64,000 bases of DNA from Undibacterium paludis (GCF_022568815.1 NZ_JAKZHX010000019.1:1-64000); one strand, 5' to 3'. Positions 43,901 to 52,858 are shown, numbered from the stretch's first letter. Translations and numbers: made by a program. Notes: generated from the sequence alone by a model not told the origin.

Positions 43901-44087
43901 ATTGGGTTCTGGCACATTGGTTAATTACACGGCCAGTTGCGGCGGCTACTTCGCCACCGGCATGTCCTCCCCCATCACAGTAACAGGCCTGCCCAGCGGC
44001 ACGCCTTTGTTCTGTGAGGTGAAGACCATCACGACCGTCGGCGCCAGTCCGTGGTCTAACTGGACGAATGATCCGATCTATCCGTAA
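40971..44087 (+). CDS. large secreted protein: discoidin, TIM-barrel-like, FN3 repeats
   Basis: 1038 residues with a signal peptide (LFLLAFAVSFFTHNAMA). Residues about 27-165 resemble a discoidin/F5-8C carbohydrate-binding domain (NLYDGNPGTVWTSNG, YWFDGFHPVDTIKLYPRYAGG). The middle (about 330-600) resembles a glycoside-hydrolase-like barrel: GRTPIVSIPIFDRP, RISVVDEPFWTN (possible acid Glu), WLSTDIYIN and GTIVWGWNK. A PKD-like part follows (about 600-685), then four FN3 domains (from about 688, each near 88-90 residues). It is probably an extracellular polysaccharide-binding or degrading enzyme. The catalytic class is not identified. Confidence 0.75.
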   Translation: MRKVLRLFLLAFAVSFFTHNAMAQSWPVTRVATSSALWPNTNLYDGNPGTVWTSNGYADPNHQEWLAYWFDGFHPVDTIKLYPRYAGGRVLGFPTAFNVYWSDGSNWNLAQSYANVSMPAAGNYVTVKLPSTVNANGIQVIATQLGQDDVGNYYFQIGEVGAARTDVVATDYFNNPLPGSPILTMLDNAPQSVFVSGVRANMYRLRRPNTPEANPGVPEPLARYGGAMRECVKIRPNETAPDWACYSTFPAEYESSAPVLASPQMNAVCGIPAKYPTLITSCSSGQCTSEIFMFDCQTSYPSLAPSRFFNTEKSDLNYGNTIDDPDDLSNQGFSGQYYVTGNYNTALEILKQGRTPIVSIPIFDRPVTGGTYSLKPDAEQILNNVVAQYPQLFASGARISVVDEPFWTNTGTAQGTVLENEITALRQGIALMQKKLPWAKFGLNLVGLQSVQPQMMDAMKKLLTPTNGVSITLQWLSTDIYINTFDVAERTSAFNAANWFANYMKTTAPFNTMERWLVVQGFGPYTYANAVVPPSWSPAMENDFKSIMSTMGIAGLNYTGTIVWGWNKASEIDDRFTGKYFPISARRVYQAPLCSTVNLTATNVPAGGGTVTAQAACSNDISTYAWTVNGTAFGGNTPSISITLTANSSTTPINYKVCYTAINIAHTAPICSNMVQAGASTTTLPAAPAISSVTPGNASIKVTFTPGSLGSGTLVRYTAACGSITATGSASPITVTGLTNGTAYTCRVQTTSSVGSSSWSATSGSVTPTAAATLPAAPAISSVVAGNASIKVTFAPGSLGSGTLVRYTAACGSVTATGTASPLTVTGLTNGTAYTCRVQTTSSVGSSPWSANSASVTPTAVVLPAAPTISSVTAGNGAVTVAFAPGALGSGTLVRYTASCGSVSVNGSASPIVVTGLTNGTAYTCRVQTTSSVGTGAWSAASSSVTPTPPPVLPSAPTIGTAVGAPGQGTVYFTPGALGSGTLVNYTASCGGYFATGMSSPITVTGLPSGTPLFCEVKTITTVGASPWSNWTNDPIYP
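43020..44080 (+). repeat. FN3-coding tandem DNA repeats
   Basis: Four tandem units of about 265-270 bp. The first two (43020-43285 and 43288-43550) are nearly identical in DNA, the third and fourth more diverged. Typical text of each unit: AP(A/T)ISSV, GSLGSGTLVRYTA, GLTNGTAYTCRVQTTSSVG. Confidence 0.85.
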
Positions 44088-44105
44088 TTCGTAAGCTTTG
44101 TTTGT

Positions 44106-44157
44106 TCCCTTGATGCCGGTGTCATTGGCATTGGCACCAAGGGAGCTTTGTTGTTTC
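44106..44157 (+). terminator. terminator of FN3 protein gene
   Basis: TCCCTTGATGCC pairs with GGCACCAAGGGA (12-bp stem, one mismatch) 19 nt past the stop and is followed by GCTTTGTTGTTTC. It fits a rho-independent terminator. Confidence 0.75.
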
Positions 44158-44163
44158 AGGCAG

Positions 44164-44221
44164 GAGCGGCTTTAGCCGCGAATGGTCGCTGCGGTATGGC
44201 TGTTCGCGGCTAAAGCCGCTC
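44164..44221. repeat. REP-like palindrome
   Basis: A perfect 19-bp inverted repeat (GAGCGGCTTTAGCCGCGAA) around a 20-nt loop. It is of the GCGGCTTTAGCCGC repetitive extragenic palindrome type common in proteobacteria. Confidence 0.75.
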
Positions 44222-44378
44222 TTACTTTGAGTCGGATTGTCTTGTAAAATTCATGCCTGCAATTGCACTGAACAAGCAGCGCCAGCAGGGACTGTCTTTC
44301 AGCTTATCGTCCTGATCTCAGAGCATGTCAATTCTTTCCATGCTACTCAACATGGAAGCTGCTTACTGAGTAAATCCT

Positions 44379-47300
44379 TCATTCAAGCCCTCGTGCGCTT
44401 TTCCAATCATCCCAATATGAGGATGGCCTCATGATGTCATTGTCAATGTAGTCAATCAACTCCAGGTAAGCTTTACGTATTTCATCGAATGACGCGGGAG
44501 TGATGAGATGTGGTTGAACCCATTGACAAATTGCATCAAGTTGCTCTGAAGTGATTTCAATCGAAATTTCCCTATGTTGTGCTCCCTGGCGAAATAGAAA
44601 GGGCAATAAAACTGGCTTAGTATCATTAGGTGAAAGATCAAATACATTACCCAAAATGATCTCAGTTTCTTCTTTAAAAAAAAGCACACTCCAGCGACTA
44701 TCGCAATTCAACATATACCGTGGTTTTTCTGGTCCGTGTATCGCGATTTCCGCAAAACTAACCGCTAATGCATTCTTGCTATACGCAGGTTGCGGCTCCT
44801 TTTTTAACAGATAGCGAACGCGGAAAATACCTTCATCATCGAAATTTTGGGCTGCAAGTACTGGTGTTACAGGCGAAATTCTTGTATTGGGCGAATCATT
44901 AGTGATATCGTCAGCAGGCCCTATTATTTGAACCGTCCCGTCAGCAGTTTTTTCCCATTCGTTTAAGAAAACCAATAGTGTGTAATCTGGCCCTGTATCA
45001 GAGAATGCCAAATCACAAGCGCTTGCGGAAATTCGAGTTGACCATGGCTCTTCACCAACAATTAGACTGCTTTTAGAAAAACAATCCCTGTACGTAGTTG
45101 TGGTCGACATATGGCTTAAATCAAGCCATTTACCATTGACCTTTGCATTGAGAAAAAAATCTTTCCATTTTCCCTCATAGCACAGGGCCATTGCCCCAAG
45201 AAATAATGAGTATTCAGAAAGACTTTTCTCATCCAGTGATTCACAATATTCTTGACTCTCAAGGTCTCTTTGTACCTGTAGCTCGAGTGCAGCCAATACG
45301 GTTTCTTTAAATCTCTCTTTCGCACCACTCACCAAGGCATCTCGACTGGCTGTCAACCAAGCTCCAGCTTTTCCTGACATTAAGTTTACTGACACATTCA
45401 CTTTTGGAAGAAACCCTTCCATCCCACAATCAAACTCCTGTCCACGATAATATGTTTGAAGGCTCATCAGGAAATCATCGTCAAAAGGTTCATATCGGAT
45501 AGCTAATTCACAGCCATTGACACGCACAAAACTCCATTTTTTCGAAACTGTTTCTGCCGGTGGCGTTATGATCAGAAATTCCTTGTATTGTCTTTCATTC
45601 GTTATTTTTAGTTTTCCTATGATCGTCACCAGCGATTCATTTGAAAAAGTAGAAATTTGATCGGCTATTTTTGCTGCTTCATAGGGAAATTTCTCATCCA
45701 AAATCGGATCCATTGAATCAATAAAATGGGATGCAATCGAATCATAATATCCAAAAGAAACTGACCATGACTTTGCGAAAGTATCTAACTGCAGTTTAAT
45801 TTCAACTTTTGTCCCATACGGGTAAGACACATCACTTTCCATCACCCTTAACATCACTAAACCCTCATGCTCCCCAGTTGGGCTATACATGATAATTTGA
45901 AGTATTTCATTGGTATAAATGCTTTTTGTCGTCAATGCAATTTCATCACAAATCAAAAAAGCACTTTGCATGCCAATACCAAAAGCACCTGATGGCTTCA
46001 TCCATTCCGGCATCGTATTGATTTCACTTTGCCGCCGTGCATTTCGCTGCGACCCGCCGATTCGCAACATGTATTCTAAATCTGCCCGGCTGATCCCGGT
46101 TCCCTGGTCGGTGATGGTCAATGTCCATTCGGTCTTTCCTTGGGGTGTGCTTGCCACTGTAGGCATTTCCACCAACTCGACCTGGATAGGCAAGCTTTTC
46201 AACACTTCGTCTGCTTCTTTTGAAAACGACTGTTCCCACGTGCTGGCTGGATGTTTTTTCCCTTCAGTAACCCACAGGCGCAACAAAGTCGCATCCACAG
46301 CGTTTTGCAACAGTTCGCGTATGCATGCGAACTCTGTTCTGTAGAGATTGGTGCCCTGCAATAATTCAATCGCCTTTTCTTTATCGATGCTGAATTGGGG
46401 GCGTTCGCCTTCCCTGATGATCTGTAGCGCCCCGCCCAGCCGCACGTCAATCGTCCCAAGTGTGGGTAGCAAACCCAGTGCGCGATTGGGGACAATGTCC
46501 TGCCAGTTCGCCATCTGGTTCTGTATCTCTTGCTTGAGCCAGTCGAACCATTTGAAGGTTTCCAGATAACCATCGATGGTCTCGCATTCGGCGCTGATTT
46601 CGATACGCTCCCGATCGACGCGCAAATGACGGATGCCAGCATGTTTGTCTTCATGGGCCCGACTGAGATGTGAACGGTGATCGCCAGCAATGCGTTGCAT
46701 CACCGGGCAAAAACGATTGTCATCCAGATCAAGCAGGTCACCCATACGCAAAAGACAGGCGACAAAACGAGGGTGGCAATCTTCCTGTGCCGGGCCAGCC
46801 TCCCGAAAAGGCAGTCCGCTCAGCAATTTTGCAAAAGGCATGCCATGCATCTGGCAAATACGCCCAAGAGTTTTGAACAGTCGCGCCGGGATAAGCTCGG
46901 TGCGAGGGGAGTTGATACCGGCACTGGCCCATGGCGCCTGAACCATGTGCTCGGACCGGCTGGCGTGTTGGCGGCGAAACCATTCAGCCATTAATTGACG
47001 GAACTTGTCGACCGCTTCCATGGGCGCATCAGCACCAGAAAAACACTTGGACATGTCTTTGATATCAAAGCTGTTGGCAAACCTGTATAACTCGTGATGA
47101 GAGTTGTTGCGTATGCTTTCTATGTATTGCTGGAAGGCGGGCTGGTTGATGGCATCGACCATATCTTTCTGGGGCACGACCATGCCGATATCGTGCCAAT
47201 AAGCGGCCTCCAGTATCATCCATGTATCAGTTGCCGTTAACAGCTGAATGTTGTCACCAAGCAGGCGTTCAATATTGACCAAAATTTGCTTGCTGTGGGA

Positions 47301-47456
47301 CTCATCGTGACGGCTGTAATGGGGAAAGAGGCTTCCGATTGTCTGCAAGGCTTTGGGGATGAGTTTTTCATCGAACCCCCATTGATTGACCAGCATTGCA
47401 AGGGCTGAATGCCCTTCGCCTTTTTCTTTCAGGTGATTGATCAGCAGGTCAGCCAT
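44379..47456 (-). CDS. HD domain fused to Hsp90-like (GHKL) ATPase
   Basis: 1025 residues; GAGGA lies 7 nt before the ATG. The N-terminal part (about 40-330) is HD-like: SRHDESHSKQI, EAAYWHDIGMV, then LLRMGDLLDLDDNR. Next is a GHKL ATPase fold: N-box CIRELLQNAVDATLLR (about 370-390), G1 box ITDQGTGISRADL and G2 box SGAFGIGMQSAFLICDEI. The C-terminal 450 residues are less clear (a transducer-like part, then mixed). HD-plus-Hsp90-like proteins are known from predicted conflict (defence) and stress systems. The gene is alone in its orientation. It may act as an NTP-driven sensor. Confidence 0.8.
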   Translation of the reverse strand: MADLLINHLKEKGEGHSALAMLVNQWGFDEKLIPKALQTIGSLFPHYSRHDESHSKQILVNIERLLGDNIQLLTATDTWMILEAAYWHDIGMVVPQKDMVDAINQPAFQQYIESIRNNSHHELYRFANSFDIKDMSKCFSGADAPMEAVDKFRQLMAEWFRRQHASRSEHMVQAPWASAGINSPRTELIPARLFKTLGRICQMHGMPFAKLLSGLPFREAGPAQEDCHPRFVACLLRMGDLLDLDDNRFCPVMQRIAGDHRSHLSRAHEDKHAGIRHLRVDRERIEISAECETIDGYLETFKWFDWLKQEIQNQMANWQDIVPNRALGLLPTLGTIDVRLGGALQIIREGERPQFSIDKEKAIELLQGTNLYRTEFACIRELLQNAVDATLLRLWVTEGKKHPASTWEQSFSKEADEVLKSLPIQVELVEMPTVASTPQGKTEWTLTITDQGTGISRADLEYMLRIGGSQRNARRQSEINTMPEWMKPSGAFGIGMQSAFLICDEIALTTKSIYTNEILQIIMYSPTGEHEGLVMLRVMESDVSYPYGTKVEIKLQLDTFAKSWSVSFGYYDSIASHFIDSMDPILDEKFPYEAAKIADQISTFSNESLVTIIGKLKITNERQYKEFLIITPPAETVSKKWSFVRVNGCELAIRYEPFDDDFLMSLQTYYRGQEFDCGMEGFLPKVNVSVNLMSGKAGAWLTASRDALVSGAKERFKETVLAALELQVQRDLESQEYCESLDEKSLSEYSLFLGAMALCYEGKWKDFFLNAKVNGKWLDLSHMSTTTTYRDCFSKSSLIVGEEPWSTRISASACDLAFSDTGPDYTLLVFLNEWEKTADGTVQIIGPADDITNDSPNTRISPVTPVLAAQNFDDEGIFRVRYLLKKEPQPAYSKNALAVSFAEIAIHGPEKPRYMLNCDSRWSVLFFKEETEIILGNVFDLSPNDTKPVLLPFLFRQGAQHREISIEITSEQLDAICQWVQPHLITPASFDEIRKAYLELIDYIDNDIMRPSSYWDDWKSARGLE

Positions 47457-47557
47457 GGATAAGTCCTCGCGGTTAAAGTATCCATGTCATCTTAAAGCCA
47501 CATTGCAAATTTGGCTACTATTTCAATCTTTCTACGTCTTTCTGTGTGCGTGGTACA

Positions 47558-47730
47558 CGTACTTCTTGGTGAAACAAGAAAAGAATGTAGCTGTCGGGCT
47601 ACTCCGGCCCGCATTCTCGCAGCAACGCATGCAAGTAAAAGAAGAGTCTACATGTCCAATGCAGAGAAGGTCATTTTCAGGCCCAGTGTTGGGCTGATGA
47701 AGCCTAGCCTGGCGAGGCCCGGCCCAACCT
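47558..47730 (+). repeat. structured repeat, truncated copy 1
   Basis: Matches the distal half of the reverse-type repeat: a part of hairpin C (CTTGGTGAAACAAG), the GTAGC/GCTAC hairpin and the terminal GTTGGGCT...GCCCAACC hairpin with an insert. The proximal half with the variable stem is missing. Confidence 0.7.
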
Positions 47731-47780
47731 ACGGACTGTCGATGATAATTGCACTATCAAGGTAGTGCTTATACGTTCTT

Positions 47781-48016
47781 TTTCACCTGCATAAGTTAGT
47801 TGGCGATTACAGGTCGGGGGTAGCCCGACAGCTACTCACTTTTCTTGTCTCGCCAAGAAAAGTAAGCCAAAGAAGGCGACCGAGGCGTCTTGCCCCTGCG
47901 GGGTTCCCTTTGCTGCAAGACAAAAAATGGGAAGGCTCGAAAACTCGCTAACGCTCAAACATCGATCCTTCTTAATCCATTTTCTGCCTTGCAGCAAAGG
48001 CATCGACACATCGGAA
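47781..48016 (-). repeat. structured repeat, copy 2 (opposite orientation)
   Basis: Reads opposite to the copies at 48164, 48576 and 53759. It contains hairpin C at 47838-47863 (ACTTTTCTTG / CAAGAAAAGT, 6-nt loop), a CCCC-TGC-GGGG hairpin, and the variable stem CCTTTGCTGCAAG / CTTGCAGCAAAGG (47907-48000, perfect 13 bp). Confidence 0.85.
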
Positions 48017-48163
48017 CGGCCAACGTCAAAAACAACCCCAAAGTCAAAAACAACGTCAACACAGTGGCGATTCAAATTACCTTGGATAAGCTTAATCAAC
48101 GAGACTCGGCAGTTGCTGTTGCTGTTGCAGTTGCTGTTGCTGTTGTTGTTTTTGACTTTCGCT

Positions 48164-48484
48164 GTTCCCATGTGTAGACGCCGGTTGTGTGGTGCAGAAA
48201 ATGGATTAAGAAATACCCGTGTTTGAGCATAGCGAGTTTCGGGGATTTCCCATTTTTTGTACCGCACAACCGGGAACCCCCTTTAGGGGGCGGCTACACC
48301 TGGGTCGCCTTCTTTGGCTTACTTTTCTTGGCGAGACAAGAAAAGTGAGTAGCCGCCGGGCTACCCCCGGCCTGTACTCTCACATCAGCGGATGCAGGTA
48401 AAAAAGACTTAACATGCACAATACCGGTAAGGCAATTTTCAGGCCAAAAGTTGGGCTGATGAAGCCTAGCCCAACCTACGGACT

Positions 48485-48485
<1 letters not shown>
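48164..48485 (+). repeat. structured repeat, copy 3
   Basis: Begins GTTCCCATGTGTAGACG. Variable stem CCGGTTGTGTGGT / ACCGCACAACCGG (48181-48273, one G-U pair), CCCCC-TTTA-GGGGG hairpin, hairpin C (48321-48346), and terminal hairpin GTTGGGCT / AGCCCAAC. With copy 2 it forms a large diverged inverted repeat. Confidence 0.85.
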
Positions 48486-48563
<78 letters not shown>

Positions 48564-48575
48564 TTGACTTTTGCA

Positions 48576-48967
48576 GTTCCCATGTGTAGACGCCGGCTGT
48601 GTGGTGCAGAAAATGGAAAAAGAAGAGCCGATGTTTGAGGTGTAGCAGGGGTTTCGTGGTGCATGCACCACGCCTGCGTAACGGCAATCGCTTGCAAGCG
48701 ATTGTGCGCCCTGCAAGGGGAGCGAGTTTTCGGATCTTCCCATTTTTTGTACTGCACAACCGGGAACCCCGCAGGGGCGGCTACGCCTGGGGCGCCTTCT
48801 TTGGCTTACTTTTCTTGGCGAGACAAGAAAAGTGAGTAGCTGTCGGGCTACCCCCGGCCGGCAATCTCACAGCAACGAATGCAAGTTAAAAAGACTTAAC
48901 ATGCACAATACCAGCAAGGTAATTTTAAAACCCAGTGTTGGGCTGATAAACCGTTAGCCCAACCTAC
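48576..48967 (+). repeat. structured repeat, copy 4 with palindromic insert
   Basis: Variable stem CCGGCTGTGTGGT / ACTGCACAACCGG (48593-48763; two wobble pairs and one mismatch), CCCC-GCA-GGGG hairpin, hairpin C (48808-48833) and terminal GTTGGGCT / AGCCCAAC. The apical loop carries an insert with two perfect palindromes, GTGGTGCATGCACCAC (48656-48671) and CAATCGCTTGCAAGCGATTG (48685-48704). Confidence 0.85.
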
Positions 48968-49177
48968 TATCCCCAAACACGCTCAACGTCATCTCTCATC
49001 AATAGTACGGCATACCACAAACACCACCAGGCTCCAGCCTGCGCTGGAGCGACGACAATACGTTTGCCATTAACTTCACCATCCCGCAACCCCCCGCCCC
49101 TCTTGCCAAACTGTATCCCCAAAATCCCGCCCGTCTGTATCTGTCAGCCATCCCTGCACCCGGTATACACTGGGCAC

Positions 49178-49507
49178 ATGAACATCTCCAATATCCCCTT
49201 TGGCGTGACCGACTGGTCGGCCCTGCAAAAGACTGAGCATGCCGGTATCAGCGGCAAGGCTTACTGGCGTACCTGCCAATTTGGCGACCTGCGTGTGCGC
49301 ATGGTGGAATATACGCCGGGTTATGTGGCGGACCACTGGTGCAGCAAGGGGCATATCCTGCTGTGCCTGGAAGGTGAATTGCATACCGAGCTTGATGATG
49401 GCCGTGTGCTGGTGCTCAAGGCGGGCATGAGCTACCAGGTGGCCGATGGCGCCGAGGCGCACCGGTCGTCGGCGCCGCACGGTGCGCGCCTGTTTATTGT
49501 CGACTGA
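49178..49507 (+). CDS. DHCW-motif cupin protein
   Basis: 109 residues from MNISNIPFGVTDW; the frame extends upstream to 49064 but with a Pro-rich, non-conserved tail. A single cupin barrel is clear: VEYTPGYVADHWCSKGHILLCLEGELHTELDDGR, then VLKAGMSYQVADGAEAHRSSAPHGARLFIVD. ADHWCSKGH fits the DHCW motif of this cupin group. These are small metal-binding or ligand-binding proteins of unknown role. The gene is isolated. Confidence 0.85.
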   Translation: MNISNIPFGVTDWSALQKTEHAGISGKAYWRTCQFGDLRVRMVEYTPGYVADHWCSKGHILLCLEGELHTELDDGRVLVLKAGMSYQVADGAEAHRSSAPHGARLFIVD

Positions 49508-49889
49508 GCCTGCCCTCAGACCAGCATCATCCGGCTTGCAGGCAGGCGTGCATTGCCAGCGCTTACCATGTCGACAAGACTGTATGAGATTGTTAAATTG
49601 CACAAGAAAACCGTTGCCTCCAATAAATTTCGGCGTATGCTTCAAGCATAGTAAAGCAATGCCTGATACCAGATTGACGAAGCCGCTGCACAACACCGGC
49701 CTTTGATACAGCGACTGGTATGGGCGATATTCCCGTTGCCCCCTCCCTGCAACGTCATCAACTGATTCAGGGGCCCAGCCCTCCCCTTTACCTGGCTTTT
49801 AGAGAAATTACTGTTACAAGACCACCCATGTGCCTGCCTCAACTTGCAATGGAATTTGCACTGGTGTTTTTTGTAATTGAAAGTCTGTC
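49508..49889. other. intergenic region, nothing clear
   Basis: No supported gene, repeat or terminator. It presumably contains the promoter of the chemoreceptor-like gene at 49890. Confidence 0.4.
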
Positions 49890-51689
49890 ATGAAATTCTC
49901 AAACTTGAAGATCAGCCTGCAGCTTGGCATCGCCTATGGCTTGATTTTGTTTTTGCTGACGGCTGTGGGCAGCTTCGGCATCTACAGCCTGTATCAATCC
50001 AATGAAACCATGCAGCAGGCCACAGCCGCCAATGTCAAAAAGACCGAGCTGTTGCAGGACATGGCGGCATCGGTGCATGCCATGTCACGCGCCATGCAGA
50101 CCATCGCCCTGCTGACTGACGAGACAGCCTTCGGCGCGGAGCAGGCTGCGATCGAAACCGCCCGCAAAAACTATGACACGGCCTATGCCATGTTAAGCAC
50201 ATTGCCACTCGATGACAGGGCTACCGCCTTGCTCGGCGCCATCGGTGCTGACCAGTTTGCCGCTCAGGCCCGCTATGCCCAATTTATTGCCACGTTCAGG
50301 ACAGATCGCTCCAGGGCCACGGCCCTGCTGTTGAAAACACTCACACCGGCGACTACCCAATGGCAAAATGAGATCAGCCAGCTCCTCCGGCTGCAGGAGG
50401 TGAGCCGGCAAAATGAAGAGGCCGTCGCCAGGCAGACTTACCAGACTGCGTTGACGGTATTGGCAGGCCTGGTCATCCTGGCGGTGACTGTCGCCTGTTA
50501 TATTGCCTGGTCCAGCGCCAGGTCAATCACGACCCCGCTGACCAGGGCAATCCAGCTGGCCAGGAGCATTGCCTCAGGCAACCTGGGCAATGACCTGGCG
50601 ATCAGCACCGAAACCAGTGCCGGACCAGGGACAAACGCCAGTGGCAGCGCAAAAACCGACAATGAAACAACCCAGTTGCTGCGCTCATTGCAAGACATGA
50701 ACAACAACCTGGTACAGAGCCTGGTCGACGTGCGTGCCACTGCTACCGCCATGGCGCTGGCGTCGGCCCAGACCGCTGCCGACAACCGCACACTGGCTTC
50801 CCGTAACGAAAAACAGGCAGATTCACTGCTGGCCAGCTTCCCGGTTTTAAAAGATTTGACGGCCCTTGTTGCGCGCAATACCGAACATGCGAAACGGGCC
50901 CGCTCCGTCATCACCTCTGCTTCATCCGGTGCGCAGCGGAGCAGTTATACATTGATGCAACTGGGCCTGACCGAAGACGCCATTGAGGCATCGTCTGACA
51001 AAATCAACGGCTTGCTCGAACAGATTGATGACCTGGTACTCAAGGCCAATATGCTGGCGCTGGATGCATCGGCAGAGGTCATCGAGGGCAGTGAACAAGA
51101 GAATGACATGGCCCAGATCGCCACCCGGGTCAACGAGCTGGCGCAAAGTTCTGCCACTGTCGCCACTGATATCAAGGTGTTGCTGGCAGAGTCCGCCAGG
51201 ATGTTCAATACCGGCCGCAGGCTGATCAGCCAGGCCGGCAACAGCGTAGGCGAAGTGGTACGCAGTGTGCAGGATGCTACCGTACTGATCGAAGAAATCA
51301 ATGCCTCTGCCAGCCTCCAGGGTGCTGGCCTGGTACAGGTCAGGCAAACCATGGACAATGCGAATGAACTCTTGCAGCACAACGCCCTGGCGCTGGCAGA
51401 ATCTGCTGAAGCAGCCAAGGCCATGCAAGCCCGGGCGCACAGCATGTCACAACTGATCGCCAGGTTCAAACTGGGCAATACAGCAGGGAGCGTGCACGTG
51501 GTCAACACTGACAGCACTGACGGCACTGACAGTCATGGCAGCAGCAGCGGCACACCGGCCACAGGCAACAAACTGGCCGATGCCGGCACCCGGTATCAGG
51601 CAGCGCAGTCCCGTCACCCCATTATCGAAATGCCCAAAAGAGCCAGACCCACCTTGAGACTGGCAGCCAGCGGCGGACAAAGACGTTAA
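49890..51689 (+). CDS. chemoreceptor-like protein with atypical signalling tip
   Basis: 599 residues. First membrane helix at about 10-33, four-helix-bundle-type periplasmic sensor (35-190), second helix at 192-212, then a HAMP-like segment and long coiled coils. The canonical tip ([29 protein letters not shown]) is replaced at about 376-416 by IDDLVLKANMLALDASAEVI, then EGSEQENDMAQIATRVNELAQ. Most CheA/CheW-contact residues are changed, though heptads are kept. The C-terminus ends in a Thr/Ser/Gly-rich tail and RPTLRL. It may signal to a different partner, or no longer to CheA. Confidence 0.8.
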   Translation: MKFSNLKISLQLGIAYGLILFLLTAVGSFGIYSLYQSNETMQQATAANVKKTELLQDMAASVHAMSRAMQTIALLTDETAFGAEQAAIETARKNYDTAYAMLSTLPLDDRATALLGAIGADQFAAQARYAQFIATFRTDRSRATALLLKTLTPATTQWQNEISQLLRLQEVSRQNEEAVARQTYQTALTVLAGLVILAVTVACYIAWSSARSITTPLTRAIQLARSIASGNLGNDLAISTETSAGPGTNASGSAKTDNETTQLLRSLQDMNNNLVQSLVDVRATATAMALASAQTAADNRTLASRNEKQADSLLASFPVLKDLTALVARNTEHAKRARSVITSASSGAQRSSYTLMQLGLTEDAIEASSDKINGLLEQIDDLVLKANMLALDASAEVIEGSEQENDMAQIATRVNELAQSSATVATDIKVLLAESARMFNTGRRLISQAGNSVGEVVRSVQDATVLIEEINASASLQGAGLVQVRQTMDNANELLQHNALALAESAEAAKAMQARAHSMSQLIARFKLGNTAGSVHVVNTDSTDGTDSHGSSSGTPATGNKLADAGTRYQAAQSRHPIIEMPKRARPTLRLAASGGQRR

Positions 51690-51798
51690 GAGGATTTTCA
51701 GGAAGCAAGGTTATCAGCAGCAGTAGCGAGCTTGCACAGGCTGAAGGCAGACACTGCCCAGTCTGTGTTTTTTTATCTGCAGTCGATTTACTTCAGTC

Positions 51799-52434
51799 CT
51801 ACTTTTCCCTGAACAATTTGGCAAACGGCAAAAACACCTCCTCTGCCGCCAGCAGTTCACGGGCGACTTCATTGATCTTGCGCCGGTTGGAACGCGCATA
51901 TTCACGCAGGGTTTCAAAAGCGGTATCCCTGTCCACCTGGAACCGGGCAATCAGCAAACCCACCGCCATGCTGGTTTCGCGTCCGCTGGCGAGGGCGTTG
52001 GTCAGGTTGATTTCACTGCGCTGCAAACGCCGTATGTCTTCTGCGCGCGCCAGCGCCGCCGCAAAGCCCGGCAGAATCTGGGCAGGCACAAAAGGTTTGG
52101 TCAGGTAACCGATGGCGCCGTGGTCCAGCGCCTGCTTGACGACATCGAGCTCGGTATGTGAAGACACGAACATGAAAGGGATGGCCGTATGCTCTTTCAG
52201 GTTGCGCCCGACCTCCAGCCCGCTCATGCCCGGCATCTCTACATCGAGCGACACCAGGTCAGGCTGATGATCAATGGACATCTGCAAGGCCTGCGCACCC
52301 GACGTCGCCGCCATGACCTGGTAACCAGCCTGCTCCAGCACATGGCTGACCAGTTGCCCGGTCAGCGTATCATCGTCGACGATCAGGATCAGATAATCGG
52401 CGGCCTGTTTTTTGGTTTTGTCCAGGTGAGTCAT
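51799..52434 (-). CDS. REC-ANTAR response regulator
   Basis: 211 residues. Receiver domain at about 12-130 with acidic VDDD, phospho-acceptor Asp in LVSLDVEMPGMSG, Ser/Thr in MFVSSHT and Lys in YLTKPF. The C-terminal three-helix bundle (about 145-205: LTNALASGRETSMAVGLLIARFQVDRDTAFETLREYARSNRRKINEVAREL) fits ANTAR, which binds paired hexaloop RNA hairpins to block terminators. It is convergent with the atypical chemoreceptor gene; no kinase gene is adjacent. Confidence 0.88.
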   Translation of the reverse strand: MTHLDKTKKQAADYLILIVDDDTLTGQLVSHVLEQAGYQVMAATSGAQALQMSIDHQPDLVSLDVEMPGMSGLEVGRNLKEHTAIPFMFVSSHTELDVVKQALDHGAIGYLTKPFVPAQILPGFAAALARAEDIRRLQRSEINLTNALASGRETSMAVGLLIARFQVDRDTAFETLREYARSNRRKINEVARELLAAEEVFLPFAKLFREK

Positions 52435-52858
52435 GGTTCATCCTTTATGCGGGTTCTTGCCACAGCGCAGATGTCATGTTGATACATATCAGGATAACGC
52501 AGTAAACCAAAAAAAACTTGAGTTTTTGTCCATAAACGATGGATACCGATAAAGATCGCGCGGCAAACAACAGCCTGCGCCAATCCCGCACCTTGCCGGG
52601 TGGCATCATCAACGGCAAGCAGCATGCGCCTGAAAGATATGTCACCACGCCCAGTACCTGGCCCTCTATAATGGCGGCTACATCCTGGGCGAAGGTCAGA
52701 AGCCGGCATTCATGCCGCCAGCCTGATCGCTACGGCAGCCAGTCCACCTGGCTGCCGGCATCCGACCACACTGTGCCTGAGCATGGAAAGCGGTAAGACA
52801 GGCAGGCAACGCCAGACAAGATCATTAACCAGCATCAAAACGTAACACGAAAACAACA
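52435..52858. other. intergenic region, no gene supported
   Basis: A minus-strand frame at 52431-52709 has no recognisable features. Promoters for the REC-ANTAR gene and the 124-residue gene probably lie here. Confidence 0.4.
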
